Origin: Chloroflexota bacterium
GTDB taxonomy: Bacteria > Chloroflexota > Dormibacteria > Dormibacterales > Dormibacteraceae
Length of the DNA stretch: 37,134 nucleotides
NCBI GenBank assembly: GCA_005881275.1
Contig: VBEF01000028.1
Span: forward strand, 1-37,134
Direction of reading: 5' to 3'
Shown here piece after piece: positions 8,538 through 15,836 of the stretch. Positions within the stretch are counted from its first letter, which is position 1. Each line of letters opens with the position of its first letter. The notes under the pieces are model-generated. The model had not been told where the DNA came from. It saw only the letters and a program-made list of their open reading frames with translations, and did no database searches. The position numbers were made by a program, and so were the translations under genes.

Positions 8538-10048
8538 GGTTTCCCCGCCGCTACTCGCTCCGGGACCTGGCGGCCGGTGAGATCGCGCTCACCGACCCTG
8601 ATGTCTTCGTGGTACACAGCGTCCGCGTTGACCTTCCACGGGTCGAGCAGCGAGCCGGCGGCGATGCTTCGCGCGACGAGAAGCGCAGTCATCATCGAAT
8701 GGTCCTGGTTGTTGTACTTGTGCATCCCGTTGCGGCCGGCCAGGTGCAGATTGGGCAGCGAGTTTGCCAGGTAGTCGCGTACGACAGACACATTGGCCTG
8801 GTAGCTGTCGTCATAAACCGGATAGGCCTTCTGCTGCCGCACGACCACGCCGTCGAATATCTCGCTTGCTGAGCACATGCCCAGCTGCGCGAGCTCTTTG
8901 GTCGCGAGAGCGACGAGGTCCCCGTCGTTCATCGTCCACAGGCCGTCGCCCTCGAAGCAGAAATACTCGAGCCCGAGACAGGTTTTGGTTGCGTCGGGCA
9001 CCATGTCGGGACTCCAGTTCTTGAAGTTCTGGATGCGTCCGACCCGCACGCCGGGGTCGTGGATGTAGATCCAGTTGTCCGGGAAGACATCGGCGCGATC
9101 GATCATCAACGCGATGCTGATGAAGTCCCTGTAACCGAGGTTGTTCGCCGCCTGGCGCACCCTTTCAGGCGCGGGTGGATCGAGCTTCGCGACGGCCTCG
9201 CGCATCGGGATGCTGGAGATGAAGTCGGTTCCGTCGTGCGTTTCGGTACGACCATCGTCCGTCACGGTGGCCACCGAGGTCACCAGCCCATCGCGGTGGT
9301 TGATGCGCGCCACCGACCTTCCCAGCAGCACCGGGTGGCCCTTGGCTTGGCTGAATTCGGCCACGCGCTCCCACATCTGACCGGGGCCGAGTCGCGGGTA
9401 GCGGAACTTGTCGATCAGGGTGGTCACGATCTCGCCGCGGCGGCCTGGCTTCCGGCCTGGCAGCAACGCCGTGCGCAAGACCACCCACAGGTCGAGGCTC
9501 TTGATGCGCTGCGCCGCCCAGTCCGCGGACAGCTCTTTGGTGCTGATTCCCCACACCTTTTCCGTGTAGGTCTTGAAGAAGATGCTGAACAGGCGCCAGC
9601 CGAACTGATTGCGCACCCAATCCTCGAGCGTCTTCGGACTCTTCACCGGCTGAAGGCGCGCCCGGGCGTAGCTGGTGAGGCACAGGACAGCCTCGACCGG
9701 GCCCAGGTTCCAGAGAGCGTTGACCGCCTTGATCGGGTAGGCGAAGAAGCGGCCGCGGTAGTAGATCCTCGACAGCCGGCCGCGCGTCAGCATCTCGTCG
9801 CCCAGGATCTCGGTCCAGAGGTTTTCGACTTCTTCGTTCTTGGAGAAGAACCGGTGCCCGCCGATGTCGAAGCGGTAGCCCCGGTACTCGACCGTGCGGG
9901 CAAGCCCGCCTACCTGTTTGGGATCCTTCTCGACCACCGTGACCGGCACGTCGCGCTTGAGCAGCTCGTACGCGGCGGTCAGGCCGGCCGGACCGGCGCC
10001 CATGATGACGACGTGTTTGCGGTCGCCTTCGGCGATCAAGGTTGCCAC
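8534..10048 (-). CDS. FAD/NAD(P)-dependent oxidoreductase, UDP-galactopyranose mutase/amine oxidase-like
   Basis: A 504-aa flavoprotein. The Rossmann motif VVIMGAGPAGLTAAYEL at 13-29 is followed by VVEKDPKQVGGLARTVEYRG and the Glf-like DIGGHRFFSKNEEVENLW. The C-terminal FAD segment LAGRNGMHKYNNQDHSMMTA is typical of this UDP-galactopyranose mutase-related group. Members of the group act on polysaccharide precursors or remain uncharacterised, and no nearby glycosyltransferase fixes the role. The start is GTG at 10048. It is the last gene of a minus-strand run that includes ssb. Confidence 0.85.
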   Translation of the reverse strand: MATLIAEGDRKHVVIMGAGPAGLTAAYELLKRDVPVTVVEKDPKQVGGLARTVEYRGYRFDIGGHRFFSKNEEVENLWTEILGDEMLTRGRLSRIYYRGRFFAYPIKAVNALWNLGPVEAVLCLTSYARARLQPVKSPKTLEDWVRNQFGWRLFSIFFKTYTEKVWGISTKELSADWAAQRIKSLDLWVVLRTALLPGRKPGRRGEIVTTLIDKFRYPRLGPGQMWERVAEFSQAKGHPVLLGRSVARINHRDGLVTSVATVTDDGRTETHDGTDFISSIPMREAVAKLDPPAPERVRQAANNLGYRDFISIALMIDRADVFPDNWIYIHDPGVRVGRIQNFKNWSPDMVPDATKTCLGLEYFCFEGDGLWTMNDGDLVALATKELAQLGMCSASEIFDGVVVRQQKAYPVYDDSYQANVSVVRDYLANSLPNLHLAGRNGMHKYNNQDHSMMTALLVARSIAAGSLLDPWKVNADAVYHEDIRVGERDLTGRQVPERVAAGKP

Positions 10049-10067
10049 AGGGTATCAACCGATATGA

Positions 10068-10574
10068 CTAGTTCAGCGGTCCTTTACTGCGAACTTCGTC
10101 CACCTTCACCAGAGCATCCCGGAGGCCCTGGATCCAGTCGGCCTGGTGCATCCCGACCAGGCGGACGCACCATGCAAGCGCCTCACTGCGGCTGCGCGCC
10201 ACGCCACCCGCCACGAGGGTATCCAGGATCGTGCGCTCGCTCATCCGCAGCCGGGTCATCACGGGAACGCTGAGCGTGGTGAAGATCTTCAGCTCGTCCC
10301 CGCACCTGGCCCCCCAGGCAACTTTGCGCCCGAACCTGCGCTCAGCCTCACGGGCGATGCGGATCCTTTCGTCCCGGGTCTCCTCACGAAACCGCTGGAT
10401 TCGGGCGTTGCGGGCAGCCGCCCGGCCGTCACCCGCCGTGCCTTTGGCCAGCTCGACGTCGGCCAGGGTGCCGACGACCAGGATCTCCTCGCCGTCCTCG
10501 GTGACCTCGGGCGGGGCGACAAACCAGCCTCCAGGCACGCGGGAGGCGAACCAGGCGCGGACGTCCTCGGGCAT
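10068..10574 (-). CDS. ribbon-helix-helix domain protein, probable autoregulated DNA-binding protein
   Basis: A 168-aa protein. Residues about 105-140 read as a ribbon-helix-helix: a strand PVMTRLRM, helix A SERTILDTLVAGGV, and helix B RSRSEALAWCVRLV, matching the usual pattern of this fold. The N-terminal half carries a charged helix (RNARIQRFREETRDERIR) and no recognised domain. It begins at ATG 10574, next to three tandem 8-bp repeats at 10576-10599. It follows ssb on the same strand. The assignment rests on sequence pattern only. Confidence 0.62.
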   Translation of the reverse strand: MPEDVRAWFASRVPGGWFVAPPEVTEDGEEILVVGTLADVELAKGTAGDGRAAARNARIQRFREETRDERIRIAREAERRFGRKVAWGARCGDELKIFTTLSVPVMTRLRMSERTILDTLVAGGVARSRSEALAWCVRLVGMHQADWIQGLRDALVKVDEVRSKGPLN

Positions 10575-10575
10575 T

Positions 10576-10599
10576 GATTATTCGATTACAAGATTACCG
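10576..10599 (-). promoter_or_regulatory. three tandem 8-bp repeats, candidate operator for the RHH gene
   Basis: On the plus strand GATTATTC, GATTACAA and GATTACCG follow each other exactly, so GATTA recurs three times with a period of 8. They end one base before the ATG of the RHH-like gene, where a Shine-Dalgarno sequence would normally be; none is visible. Ribbon-helix-helix repressors often bind contiguous short repeats at their own promoters. Confidence 0.5.
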
Positions 10600-10624
10600 C
10601 CCGAGGACCCGCGCTGTCCGGGAC

Positions 10625-10972
10625 TTAGGCCGCCGCCTGCTGCGGCCGCCCCCCGACGAACTTGAACTCGTCAACGACGATCTCGGTGCGGAAGCGCTTC
10701 TGACCCGCCGTGTCCTGCCAGGAGCTCGTGCGAAGCCGTCCCTCCGCGTAGACCGCCCTGCCCTTCTGCAGGTACTGCCCCGCGAACTCGGCGAGCTTGC
10801 CGAAGGCGACCAGGCGGTGGTACTCGGTCTCTTCCTTGGCCTTGCCATCGTCGTCCTTGCCGAGATACGAATGGGTGGCCAGTCTGATGTTGGCGACGTA
10901 GGTTCCTTTGGGCGTCGCCTTGACGTCCGGATCAGCCGTCAGGTTGCCGATGAGAATGACTTTGTTGACCAT
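10625..10972 (-). CDS. ssb: single-stranded DNA-binding protein without acidic tail
   Basis: A 115-aa OB-fold SSB: NKVILIGNLTADPDVK, then NIRLATHSYLG, ETEYHRLVAFGKLAEF, QKGRAVYAEGRLRTSSW and EIVVDEFKFVGGR. It binds single-stranded DNA in replication or repair. It ends GGRPQQAAA, directly after the OB fold, and lacks the disordered linker and acidic C-terminal tip (DDDIPF type) that recruits partner proteins. A strong GGAGGTGA precedes the ATG at 10972. It lies just downstream of the secretion-like cassette, on the same strand. Confidence 0.92.
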   Translation of the reverse strand: MVNKVILIGNLTADPDVKATPKGTYVANIRLATHSYLGKDDDGKAKEETEYHRLVAFGKLAEFAGQYLQKGRAVYAEGRLRTSSWQDTAGQKRFRTEIVVDEFKFVGGRPQQAAA

Positions 10973-11026
10973 CGCATCACCTCCGTGAAATTGGATTCAA
11001 GTTAGGGATCCGGCGACGTCACGCCT

Positions 11027-11043
11027 ACCCAGCCTGTTAAGAA
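11027..11043 (+). repeat. 17-bp direct repeat, copy A
   Basis: ACCCAGCCTGTTAAGAA, exactly repeated at 12736-12752 in the same orientation. This copy contains the TAA stop of the M23 peptidase gene (11037-11039). Together the two copies bracket three secretion-like genes. Confidence 0.8.
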
Positions 11044-11522
11044 CCCAAAAAGACGTCGGGGTCGATCGGGAGGCCATCGACGTTGACCTGCAGGTGGACG
11101 TGGGCGCCGGTCGCCAGGCCCGTGGCTCCAACCAGCCCGATCACCTGGCCGGGTGCCACCGCATCGCCTGCGCCGACCTGAAATCCAGATAGATGGCAGT
11201 AGATGACGCGCACGTGCTCATCGACCGCGACCACGACGTAGTTGCCCGCGCCCAGCGGGTCATACCCGGTGAACGCCGTGCCCGCTGTAGCCGAGTGCAC
11301 GTCTGTGCCGTCAGGAGCGGCGAGGTCGATGCCTGTGTGGATGTGGTGCGACGGACAGCGTGCGTCGAAGGGCTCGAGATCGAGGTTCGTGCAGCCGAAC
11401 GGTTGGCTGACGACAGCTCCGATGACGATGGCCTGGATCGGGAGGCGCTCATGGCTCGGCACCTGCATCGCGGTGACGAGCCAGAGGAAGACTGCTCCGG
11501 CGAGGATCGCGACGAGGCGCAT
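11037..11522 (-). CDS. membrane-anchored M23-family peptidase
   Basis: A 161-aa protein with an N-terminal hydrophobic anchor (about 3-18) and an LytM/M23 domain. The zinc-site residues are visible: His62 and Asp66 in HTGIDLAAPDG, His110, and His141/His143 in GAHVHLQV. M23 enzymes cut peptidoglycan peptides; in conjugative systems such a hydrolase opens the wall for the transfer channel. The ATG at 11522 overlaps the last base of the upstream TrbL-like stop, so the two are coupled. The zinc ligands are complete, so activity is expected. Confidence 0.9.
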   Translation of the reverse strand: MRLVAILAGAVFLWLVTAMQVPSHERLPIQAIVIGAVVSQPFGCTNLDLEPFDARCPSHHIHTGIDLAAPDGTDVHSATAGTAFTGYDPLGAGNYVVVAVDEHVRVIYCHLSGFQVGAGDAVAPGQVIGLVGATGLATGAHVHLQVNVDGLPIDPDVFLGS

Positions 11523-12412
11523 CAGGCTTTCGCGAGGGCGTGGCCGATGTGAGTGAAAGCGGTGTGCACGATCGACTCGAGCTTGTGAGAAGTCTTCTCG
11601 GCACCACCGAGGGCGCCGGGGACCTTGAACACGATCAACAAGGACGCGAGGGCGAAAAGATGGTGGACCGGGCTGACGCCGTCGTGCTCCAGGGCAAAGC
11701 CGATCGAAAGCACGAAGAGCTGTGCGGGTTGCATGAACAGGTTCGTCGTGAAGTGCGACGCCCACATCTTGGCCAGGTGGGTCGTCTCGGGCAGCATGAA
11801 GAACAGGGCCGCAAACGGAGCCGTGATGGCGAGCACGATCAGGACCGCGTAACGAACGAGGTAGCTGACGGCCAGGACGCCAAAGCCGGCGGCCAGGGCG
11901 CCGGTCGTGATGATCTCCCACGTCCCCGCGTTGGGATCGTGGGTGTAGCTTGCGGCGAAGGTTGCGAGGTCGTCGTGCGTGCTGAAGTTCTGCAGCGCCT
12001 GGCACACGGCGTTGGTGGCCGCAACGCCCATCTGGAAGAGGGGCATCGCGAAATTGATCAGCACCGCGGCCATGAAGATCCTGGGCAACAGGATGCGTGC
12101 GGTGTACTGGGTGAACAATCCGTGCCCCCAGATGATTCGGTAGGACGCCCACAGCACGATCAGGACTAGCGCCGCATTGGCGACCAGCTGAACCTTCGGC
12201 TCGAAGCGTTGGACCGTGGCGCTGTTGACGAAATCGCCGCCCGTCTCGAAATCGGTGGTGGACAATATGAACTTGAACCAGACGTTGAGAAGCAGCCCGA
12301 CGCTGTCGTCGAGCAGCCGGGCGAGGATCAGATTCGGATGGACGATCGTGTAGAGGTAGCCGTCGATCCGGCTCAGCTCCTGATAGAGGGCTTTGAGCCA
12401 GCTGAGATCCAC
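11522..12412 (-). CDS. polytopic membrane protein, TrbL/VirB6-like conjugation channel
   Basis: A 296-aa protein with about five or six hydrophobic segments, strongest around 80-100, 105-125, 170-205 and 225-275. An extracytoplasmic stretch FSTHDDLATFAASYTHDPN separates the central segments. The layout and the LVRYAVLIVLAITAPFAALF segment resemble TrbL/VirB6-like inner-membrane proteins of type IV secretion systems. That assignment depends on topology and neighbours rather than a decisive motif. It starts at GTG 12412 after the pilin-like gene and is coupled to the M23 peptidase. No VirB4 or VirD4 ATPase lies in the window. Confidence 0.62.
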   Translation of the reverse strand: MDLSWLKALYQELSRIDGYLYTIVHPNLILARLLDDSVGLLLNVWFKFILSTTDFETGGDFVNSATVQRFEPKVQLVANAALVLIVLWASYRIIWGHGLFTQYTARILLPRIFMAAVLINFAMPLFQMGVAATNAVCQALQNFSTHDDLATFAASYTHDPNAGTWEIITTGALAAGFGVLAVSYLVRYAVLIVLAITAPFAALFFMLPETTHLAKMWASHFTTNLFMQPAQLFVLSIGFALEHDGVSPVHHLFALASLLIVFKVPGALGGAEKTSHKLESIVHTAFTHIGHALAKA

Positions 12413-12421
12413 GTGGCGTCC

Positions 12422-12682
12422 CTAACGGCCTGGCACAGAGCTCGTCAGGATGCCGACCAGCGAGCTCGCGACCTCGACGCCGATCGTGCCGACCACGATC
12501 CGCTGGATCCACTGCTTGGCCGCGAGCGCGGACTTCGTTTCGACCGCCGTGATCTTCCAGATGAACGCGAAGATGAACGCCAGCGCGCCGATCGAGCCGA
12601 CGAGCGCCTGGCCGATGTGGATCCACGTCGTGATGAGGTTGGTGATCGGGGTGATGTCGGGTTCGCCGGCGAGGAAAACCAT
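12422..12682 (-). CDS. small two-helix membrane protein, VirB2/TrbC or Maff2-like
   Basis: An 86-aa protein with two hydrophobic helices (about 24-46 and 60-80) joined by a short basic loop ETKSALAAKQWIQR. This is the usual form of VirB2/TrbC pilins and Maff2-type subunits of type IV secretion. The ATG at 12682 is chosen because GGAGG lies five bases upstream; an in-frame GTG at 12709 adds nine residues but lacks a good site. No obvious signal peptide cleavage site is seen. It is the first gene of the three-gene cassette. Confidence 0.55.
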   Translation of the reverse strand: MVFLAGEPDITPITNLITTWIHIGQALVGSIGALAFIFAFIWKITAVETKSALAAKQWIQRIVVGTIGVEVASSLVGILTSSVPGR

Positions 12683-12735
12683 GTGCGCCTCCAGGTCTTT
12701 TCGCGGCACGCTACCGGTTGCGAAGTCGCACCAGA

Positions 12736-12752
12736 ACCCAGCCTGTTAAGAA
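12736..12752 (+). repeat. 17-bp direct repeat, copy B
   Basis: ACCCAGCCTGTTAAGAA, identical to 11027-11043. This copy lies between the TetR-fusion stop (12800) and the pilin-like gene start (12682), at the opposite edge of the cassette from copy A. Confidence 0.8.
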
Positions 12753-12761
12753 GGGGGGTCC

Positions 12762-12775
12762 CCGCGAAGTCGCGG
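12762..12775. repeat. short perfect hairpin
   Basis: CCGCGA-AG-TCGCGG, six-base arms with a two-base loop, just downstream of the TetR-fusion stop on the minus strand. Several GAAGTCGC words recur in the surrounding 80 bases. It could help end transcription of the regulator gene, but there is no T run. Confidence 0.4.
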
Positions 12776-12799
12776 CGAAGCCTCTGACTTCGTGGAGTC

Positions 12800-13981
12800 C
12801 TAACGCGACTTCACGCGAGCCTCCACCCCGTCGAGCAGGATCTCCAGGGCTGACGCCGCTTTGCCCTTCGCTTTCGGCCCCGCTTCGGGCGTCTCCACCC
12901 GCTCGACTCTTGGCGTGTATGTGTCGACCTCGAAGTCCACCACCCCGCTGCTGACATCCAGGTCGAACCGATCTCCCGCCTGCAATGCCCCCTCGCTCTG
13001 CCAGTACACGTCGAAAATCGCGACCCTGGTCGAAAAGTCGTCCAGCTTCAACTTCACCGCGCCCGTATGCACGTGCGCGACAACTGCCGTTCCACGCGGT
13101 CGGTGCATGGAGACGTTGACCACACCACTCGAGATGTGGATCGGCACCGCACCTCGCGGCACCGGCAGGAAGCACTCGAGGTTGGTTGCGCCGCTGTCGA
13201 CATGGATCTCCCTCACGTCGATTCCGCCGACGTCGAGCACCGTGTTCCACGTGGGCGCCTGGATTTTGAATTTCCACGGCCGGCGCGGATTCAGCTCTAT
13301 CTCCCCGCGACCAACCCCGCGGAGCCGGCGCACCACGACCTGCTCGCCGCGCACGATCGCAGGCGCGGCACCACTTTGATCAGGCGGGACGCGGATCAGC
13401 TCTTGCATGTCCGCCGGCCCAGCGCGCAGGATCACGCCTCGCGATCCGCTGTCGATGGCGATGGAGGCCACGTCGCCGCCACGTTCGACAACCGGTGACT
13501 CTGCTGGCGCCCGTGCCGTGATGACCTGGGTCATGACCATCAGGGCAACATCGCCCGCTTCGGCCGCCTGCAGGCCAGCCGTCTGCATCTGACCCTTCAG
13601 GTCAGCGTACGTATCGCTTCGCTCCAGCGCGTCGGGCGCCTCGAGCAAGATCCGTGCGGCGTCCTTCTGGGCGGAGATTCGGCGCTGCAGCGCAGCGCCG
13701 GTCGCGATCGCGTTCTGCCGCCAGGCGGCGCCCGGGCGCGGCCGGACGACCGTCCCGAGAATGGCTTCGGCCAGCAGCCCGAGCAGCTCGCTGCGGTCGC
13801 GAACGTGCCAGTAGAGCGAAGCGGCCTTGACTTCCAGCCGGTCGGCCAGCGCTCGCATGGAGAGCCCGTCCAGGCCCTCTTCGTTGATCAATCCCAGGGC
13901 GGCCGAGACCAGCCGCTCCCGGGTCAGTCCGTGCTGTCTCTCCCCTTCTGGACTCACTGGGAACGATTCTCCTCTAAACAT
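12800..13981 (-). CDS. TetR-family regulator fused to a C-terminal beta-repeat (toast-rack-like) domain
   Basis: A 393-aa protein. Residues about 18-66 form a TetR helix-turn-helix (LTRERLVSAALGLINEEGLD, ALADRLEVKAASLYWHV). About 67-155 is a helical segment shorter than a usual TetR ligand domain. About 165-350 is beta-rich with recurring units HVDSGATNLEC, HISSGVVNVSM, HVHTGAVKLKL and DVSSGVVDFEV. This recalls the DUF4097/toast-rack beta-repeat domains of envelope-stress proteins, which are normally outside the membrane. There is no signal peptide or transmembrane helix here, so the fusion should be cytosolic. It diverges from a membrane peptide and efflux pump, with palindromes between. Fold assignment of the C-terminal part is inference. 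Confidence 0.82.
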   Translation of the reverse strand: MFRGESFPVSPEGERQHGLTRERLVSAALGLINEEGLDGLSMRALADRLEVKAASLYWHVRDRSELLGLLAEAILGTVVRPRPGAAWRQNAIATGAALQRRISAQKDAARILLEAPDALERSDTYADLKGQMQTAGLQAAEAGDVALMVMTQVITARAPAESPVVERGGDVASIAIDSGSRGVILRAGPADMQELIRVPPDQSGAAPAIVRGEQVVVRRLRGVGRGEIELNPRRPWKFKIQAPTWNTVLDVGGIDVREIHVDSGATNLECFLPVPRGAVPIHISSGVVNVSMHRPRGTAVVAHVHTGAVKLKLDDFSTRVAIFDVYWQSEGALQAGDRFDLDVSSGVVDFEVDTYTPRVERVETPEAGPKAKGKAASALEILLDGVEARVKSR

Positions 13982-13992
13982 TGTAGTGAGGG

Positions 13993-14022
13993 TTGCATAT
14001 CTAACGATGTTAGAGGTAATGT
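13993..14022 (+). promoter_or_regulatory. possible promoter of the peptide-pump operon
   Basis: TTGCAT at 13993-13998 and TAATGT at 14017-14022 are separated by 18 nt. Operator 1 lies exactly between them. Both hexamers are imperfect. Confidence 0.35.
14000..14014. promoter_or_regulatory. palindromic operator 1
   Basis: TCTAAC-GAT-GTTAGA, perfect six-base arms, lies in the divergent gap between the TetR-fusion gene and the small peptide gene. Its core CTAACnnnGTTAG recurs at 14038-14050. It sits within the predicted promoter, which is consistent with TetR repression. Confidence 0.7.
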
Positions 14023-14037
14023 TAGCACCGTTGCCGC

Positions 14038-14050
14038 CTAACGCCGTTAG
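14038..14050. promoter_or_regulatory. palindromic operator 2
   Basis: CTAAC-GCC-GTTAG, perfect five-base arms with the same spacing as operator 1 and centred 37 bases from it. It lies just before the ribosome-binding site of the 46-aa peptide gene. Confidence 0.65.
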
Positions 14051-14064
14051 ACAAGGAGGAGAGA

Positions 14065-14205
14065 ATGATCGAAAAGAAGGACCAATTCCGGGAGATGGAC
14101 CCTGTCGTTGGGGCCTGGCATGGCTGGGCCTCCCCGGTCGGACTCGGGCTTTTCTTCGTGCTGGTCGCGGTTGCCGTCGACCTCGTCCGCCTTGCCTTCA
14201 AGTAA
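14065..14205 (+). CDS. 46-aa single-pass membrane peptide before the efflux pump
   Basis: A short gene from ATG 14065 to TAA 14203-14205, with AAGGAGGA just upstream. The N-terminal half is polar (MIEKKDQFREMDPVVGAWHG) and the C-terminal half is one hydrophobic helix (about 25-41: GLGLFFVLVAVAVDLVRLAF). A strong ribosome-binding site, position between the operators and the pump, and a natural membrane-peptide layout support expression. The pump start is 23 nt downstream. It may be an accessory subunit of the pump. No known family is recognised. Confidence 0.65.
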   Translation: MIEKKDQFREMDPVVGAWHGWASPVGLGLFFVLVAVAVDLVRLAFK

Positions 14206-14227
14206 CACAACAAAGGAGATGAAAACC

Positions 14228-15826
14228 ATGACTCGAATCCGAAATCACCCGATGGCCGCGCTCGGCGTGCTCGTGCTCGGCCTCTTCATGACCTTGCTGG
14301 ACCTCACGATCGTCAACATCGCGATCCCGTCGATCCTCGACGGGTTGCACGCCAGCCTTGACCAGGTGCTGTGGGTGTTGAATGCCTACAGCCTTCTCTA
14401 CGCCGTCCTCTTGATCACATCGGCGAGGCTTGGCGACATCTACGGACCACGCAATCTCTTTGCGGTTGGCGTGGTGATCTTCACAGTGGCGTCGGCCCTC
14501 AGCGGTCTGGCCCAGGACCCGACCCAGCTGATCCTGTCGCGCGCACTGCAAGGCCTCGGCGCGGCGGTGCTTGCCCCGCAGGGATTGCCCTTGATGATGT
14601 CGCTGTTTCCGGTTGAAAGGCGCGGCGGCGTGTTTGCGATCTACGGCGTGATGGCGGGCCTCGCGGTCGTCGCCGGGCCGACCGTCGGCGGTCTCCTGGT
14701 GACCCACTTCGGCTGGCGCTCGATCTTCACCGTGAACATCCCAATCGGCGTCGTGACGTTCGCGCTCGCCATGCTGCTGATCCCCGATCTGCGGCCCGGA
14801 CGCAAGCACCGGCTCGACCTTCTCGGTGTGGCGCTCGCAACCGCCGGCTTGCTCGGCGTGATCTTCGGACTGATCGAAGGCCAGCGGTACGACTGGGGGG
14901 TGGTCAGCGGATTCATCACGATTCCCGAAATCATCGCTGTGGGCGTTGTTCTGCTCGCCGTCTTTCTCTACTACCAGGCGCGCCGGCAGGATGGGGAACC
15001 GCTCCTCCCGTTTGAGGTTTTCAAAGACCGCAACTTCACGCTCATGACGCTCGTGATGGCTGCGATGGGGTTTGCCATCCTCGGCATCTACCTCCCCCTG
15101 ACCATCTACATGCAATCAGTGCTTGGGTTGAGCGCCATCGACGCCGGCATCACCCTCGCCATCCAGCCGGTGGCGATGTTCTTTTCCTCGGGCGTGGCCA
15201 GCAGCCTGGTCCAGAGGGTGAACGGCAAGTACCTGTTGATCCCTGGACTGCTCGCACTCGCCGCGGGCAGCGGTTACATCGACTGGGCCGCCCAGGCGAA
15301 TTCGAGTCGCTGGGACTTCACGCCGGGCCTCATCGTGAGCGGCCTCGGCATGGGCTGCATCTGGACCCCGGTTTTCAGCATCGCGACGCGCGACCTGCCG
15401 GTTCGGCTCGGCGGCGTCGCTTCCGGTGTCATCAACACGATTCAGGAGATGGGAGGCGTCCTGGCCAGCGCCGTGATCGGCGCGTTCCTCCAGAACCGTC
15501 TGGCCGTCGCCCTGTACGACCGGGCGGTTGCCGCTTCCGGCCAGCTGCCGGAGCAGTATCGAGGCTCGTTCGTCGACGGTTTCAGCCATGCCGCGCGCGC
15601 CGGATTCGAAGTTGGCGTTGGGCAGTCGGGCGCAAGCCTGCAGCTGCCGGCGCAGGTCCAGGCGATAGCGCACTACGTCTTCACCCACGCCTTCGTCGAC
15701 GCGATGCACCCGACCATGGTTGTGCCGATCGTCATCCTTGCGCTGGCTGCTTTCGCGGCGGTTTTCGTCCGCGGCCGCAAGCCGGCCGCGCTGGCGATCC
15801 ACGAGGAAGAAGCGGCCGTGGCCTAA
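14228..15826 (+). CDS. MFS drug efflux pump, DHA2 (EmrB/QacA) family, 14 TM
   Basis: A 532-aa proton-coupled exporter. The signatures of DHA2 pumps are clear: FMTLLDLTIVNIAIPSI in TM1, TSARLGDIYGPRNLF (motif A), SRALQGLGAAVLAPQG (motif B) and GPTVGGLLVTHFGWRSIF (motif C). A long loop (about 425-480) precedes the last helix. I use the ATG at 14228 with AAGGAG upstream; an in-frame ATG at 14219 is too close to that site. Divergence from the TetR fusion and the two operators implies repression relieved by a pump substrate, which is unknown. Confidence 0.9.
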   Translation: MTRIRNHPMAALGVLVLGLFMTLLDLTIVNIAIPSILDGLHASLDQVLWVLNAYSLLYAVLLITSARLGDIYGPRNLFAVGVVIFTVASALSGLAQDPTQLILSRALQGLGAAVLAPQGLPLMMSLFPVERRGGVFAIYGVMAGLAVVAGPTVGGLLVTHFGWRSIFTVNIPIGVVTFALAMLLIPDLRPGRKHRLDLLGVALATAGLLGVIFGLIEGQRYDWGVVSGFITIPEIIAVGVVLLAVFLYYQARRQDGEPLLPFEVFKDRNFTLMTLVMAAMGFAILGIYLPLTIYMQSVLGLSAIDAGITLAIQPVAMFFSSGVASSLVQRVNGKYLLIPGLLALAAGSGYIDWAAQANSSRWDFTPGLIVSGLGMGCIWTPVFSIATRDLPVRLGGVASGVINTIQEMGGVLASAVIGAFLQNRLAVALYDRAVAASGQLPEQYRGSFVDGFSHAARAGFEVGVGQSGASLQLPAQVQAIAHYVFTHAFVDAMHPTMVVPIVILALAAFAAVFVRGRKPAALAIHEEEAAVA

Positions 15827-15836
15827 CCTTTTGTTC

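Noticed and set aside
9059-10273. 404-codon plus-strand frame opposite the FAD oxidoreductase and RHH gene
   Set aside because: It spans two real minus-strand genes and shows no protein family signal.
14198-15115. Minus-strand frame opposite the efflux pump
   Set aside because: Histidine/aspartate-rich translation is the reverse of hydrophobic transmembrane codons.
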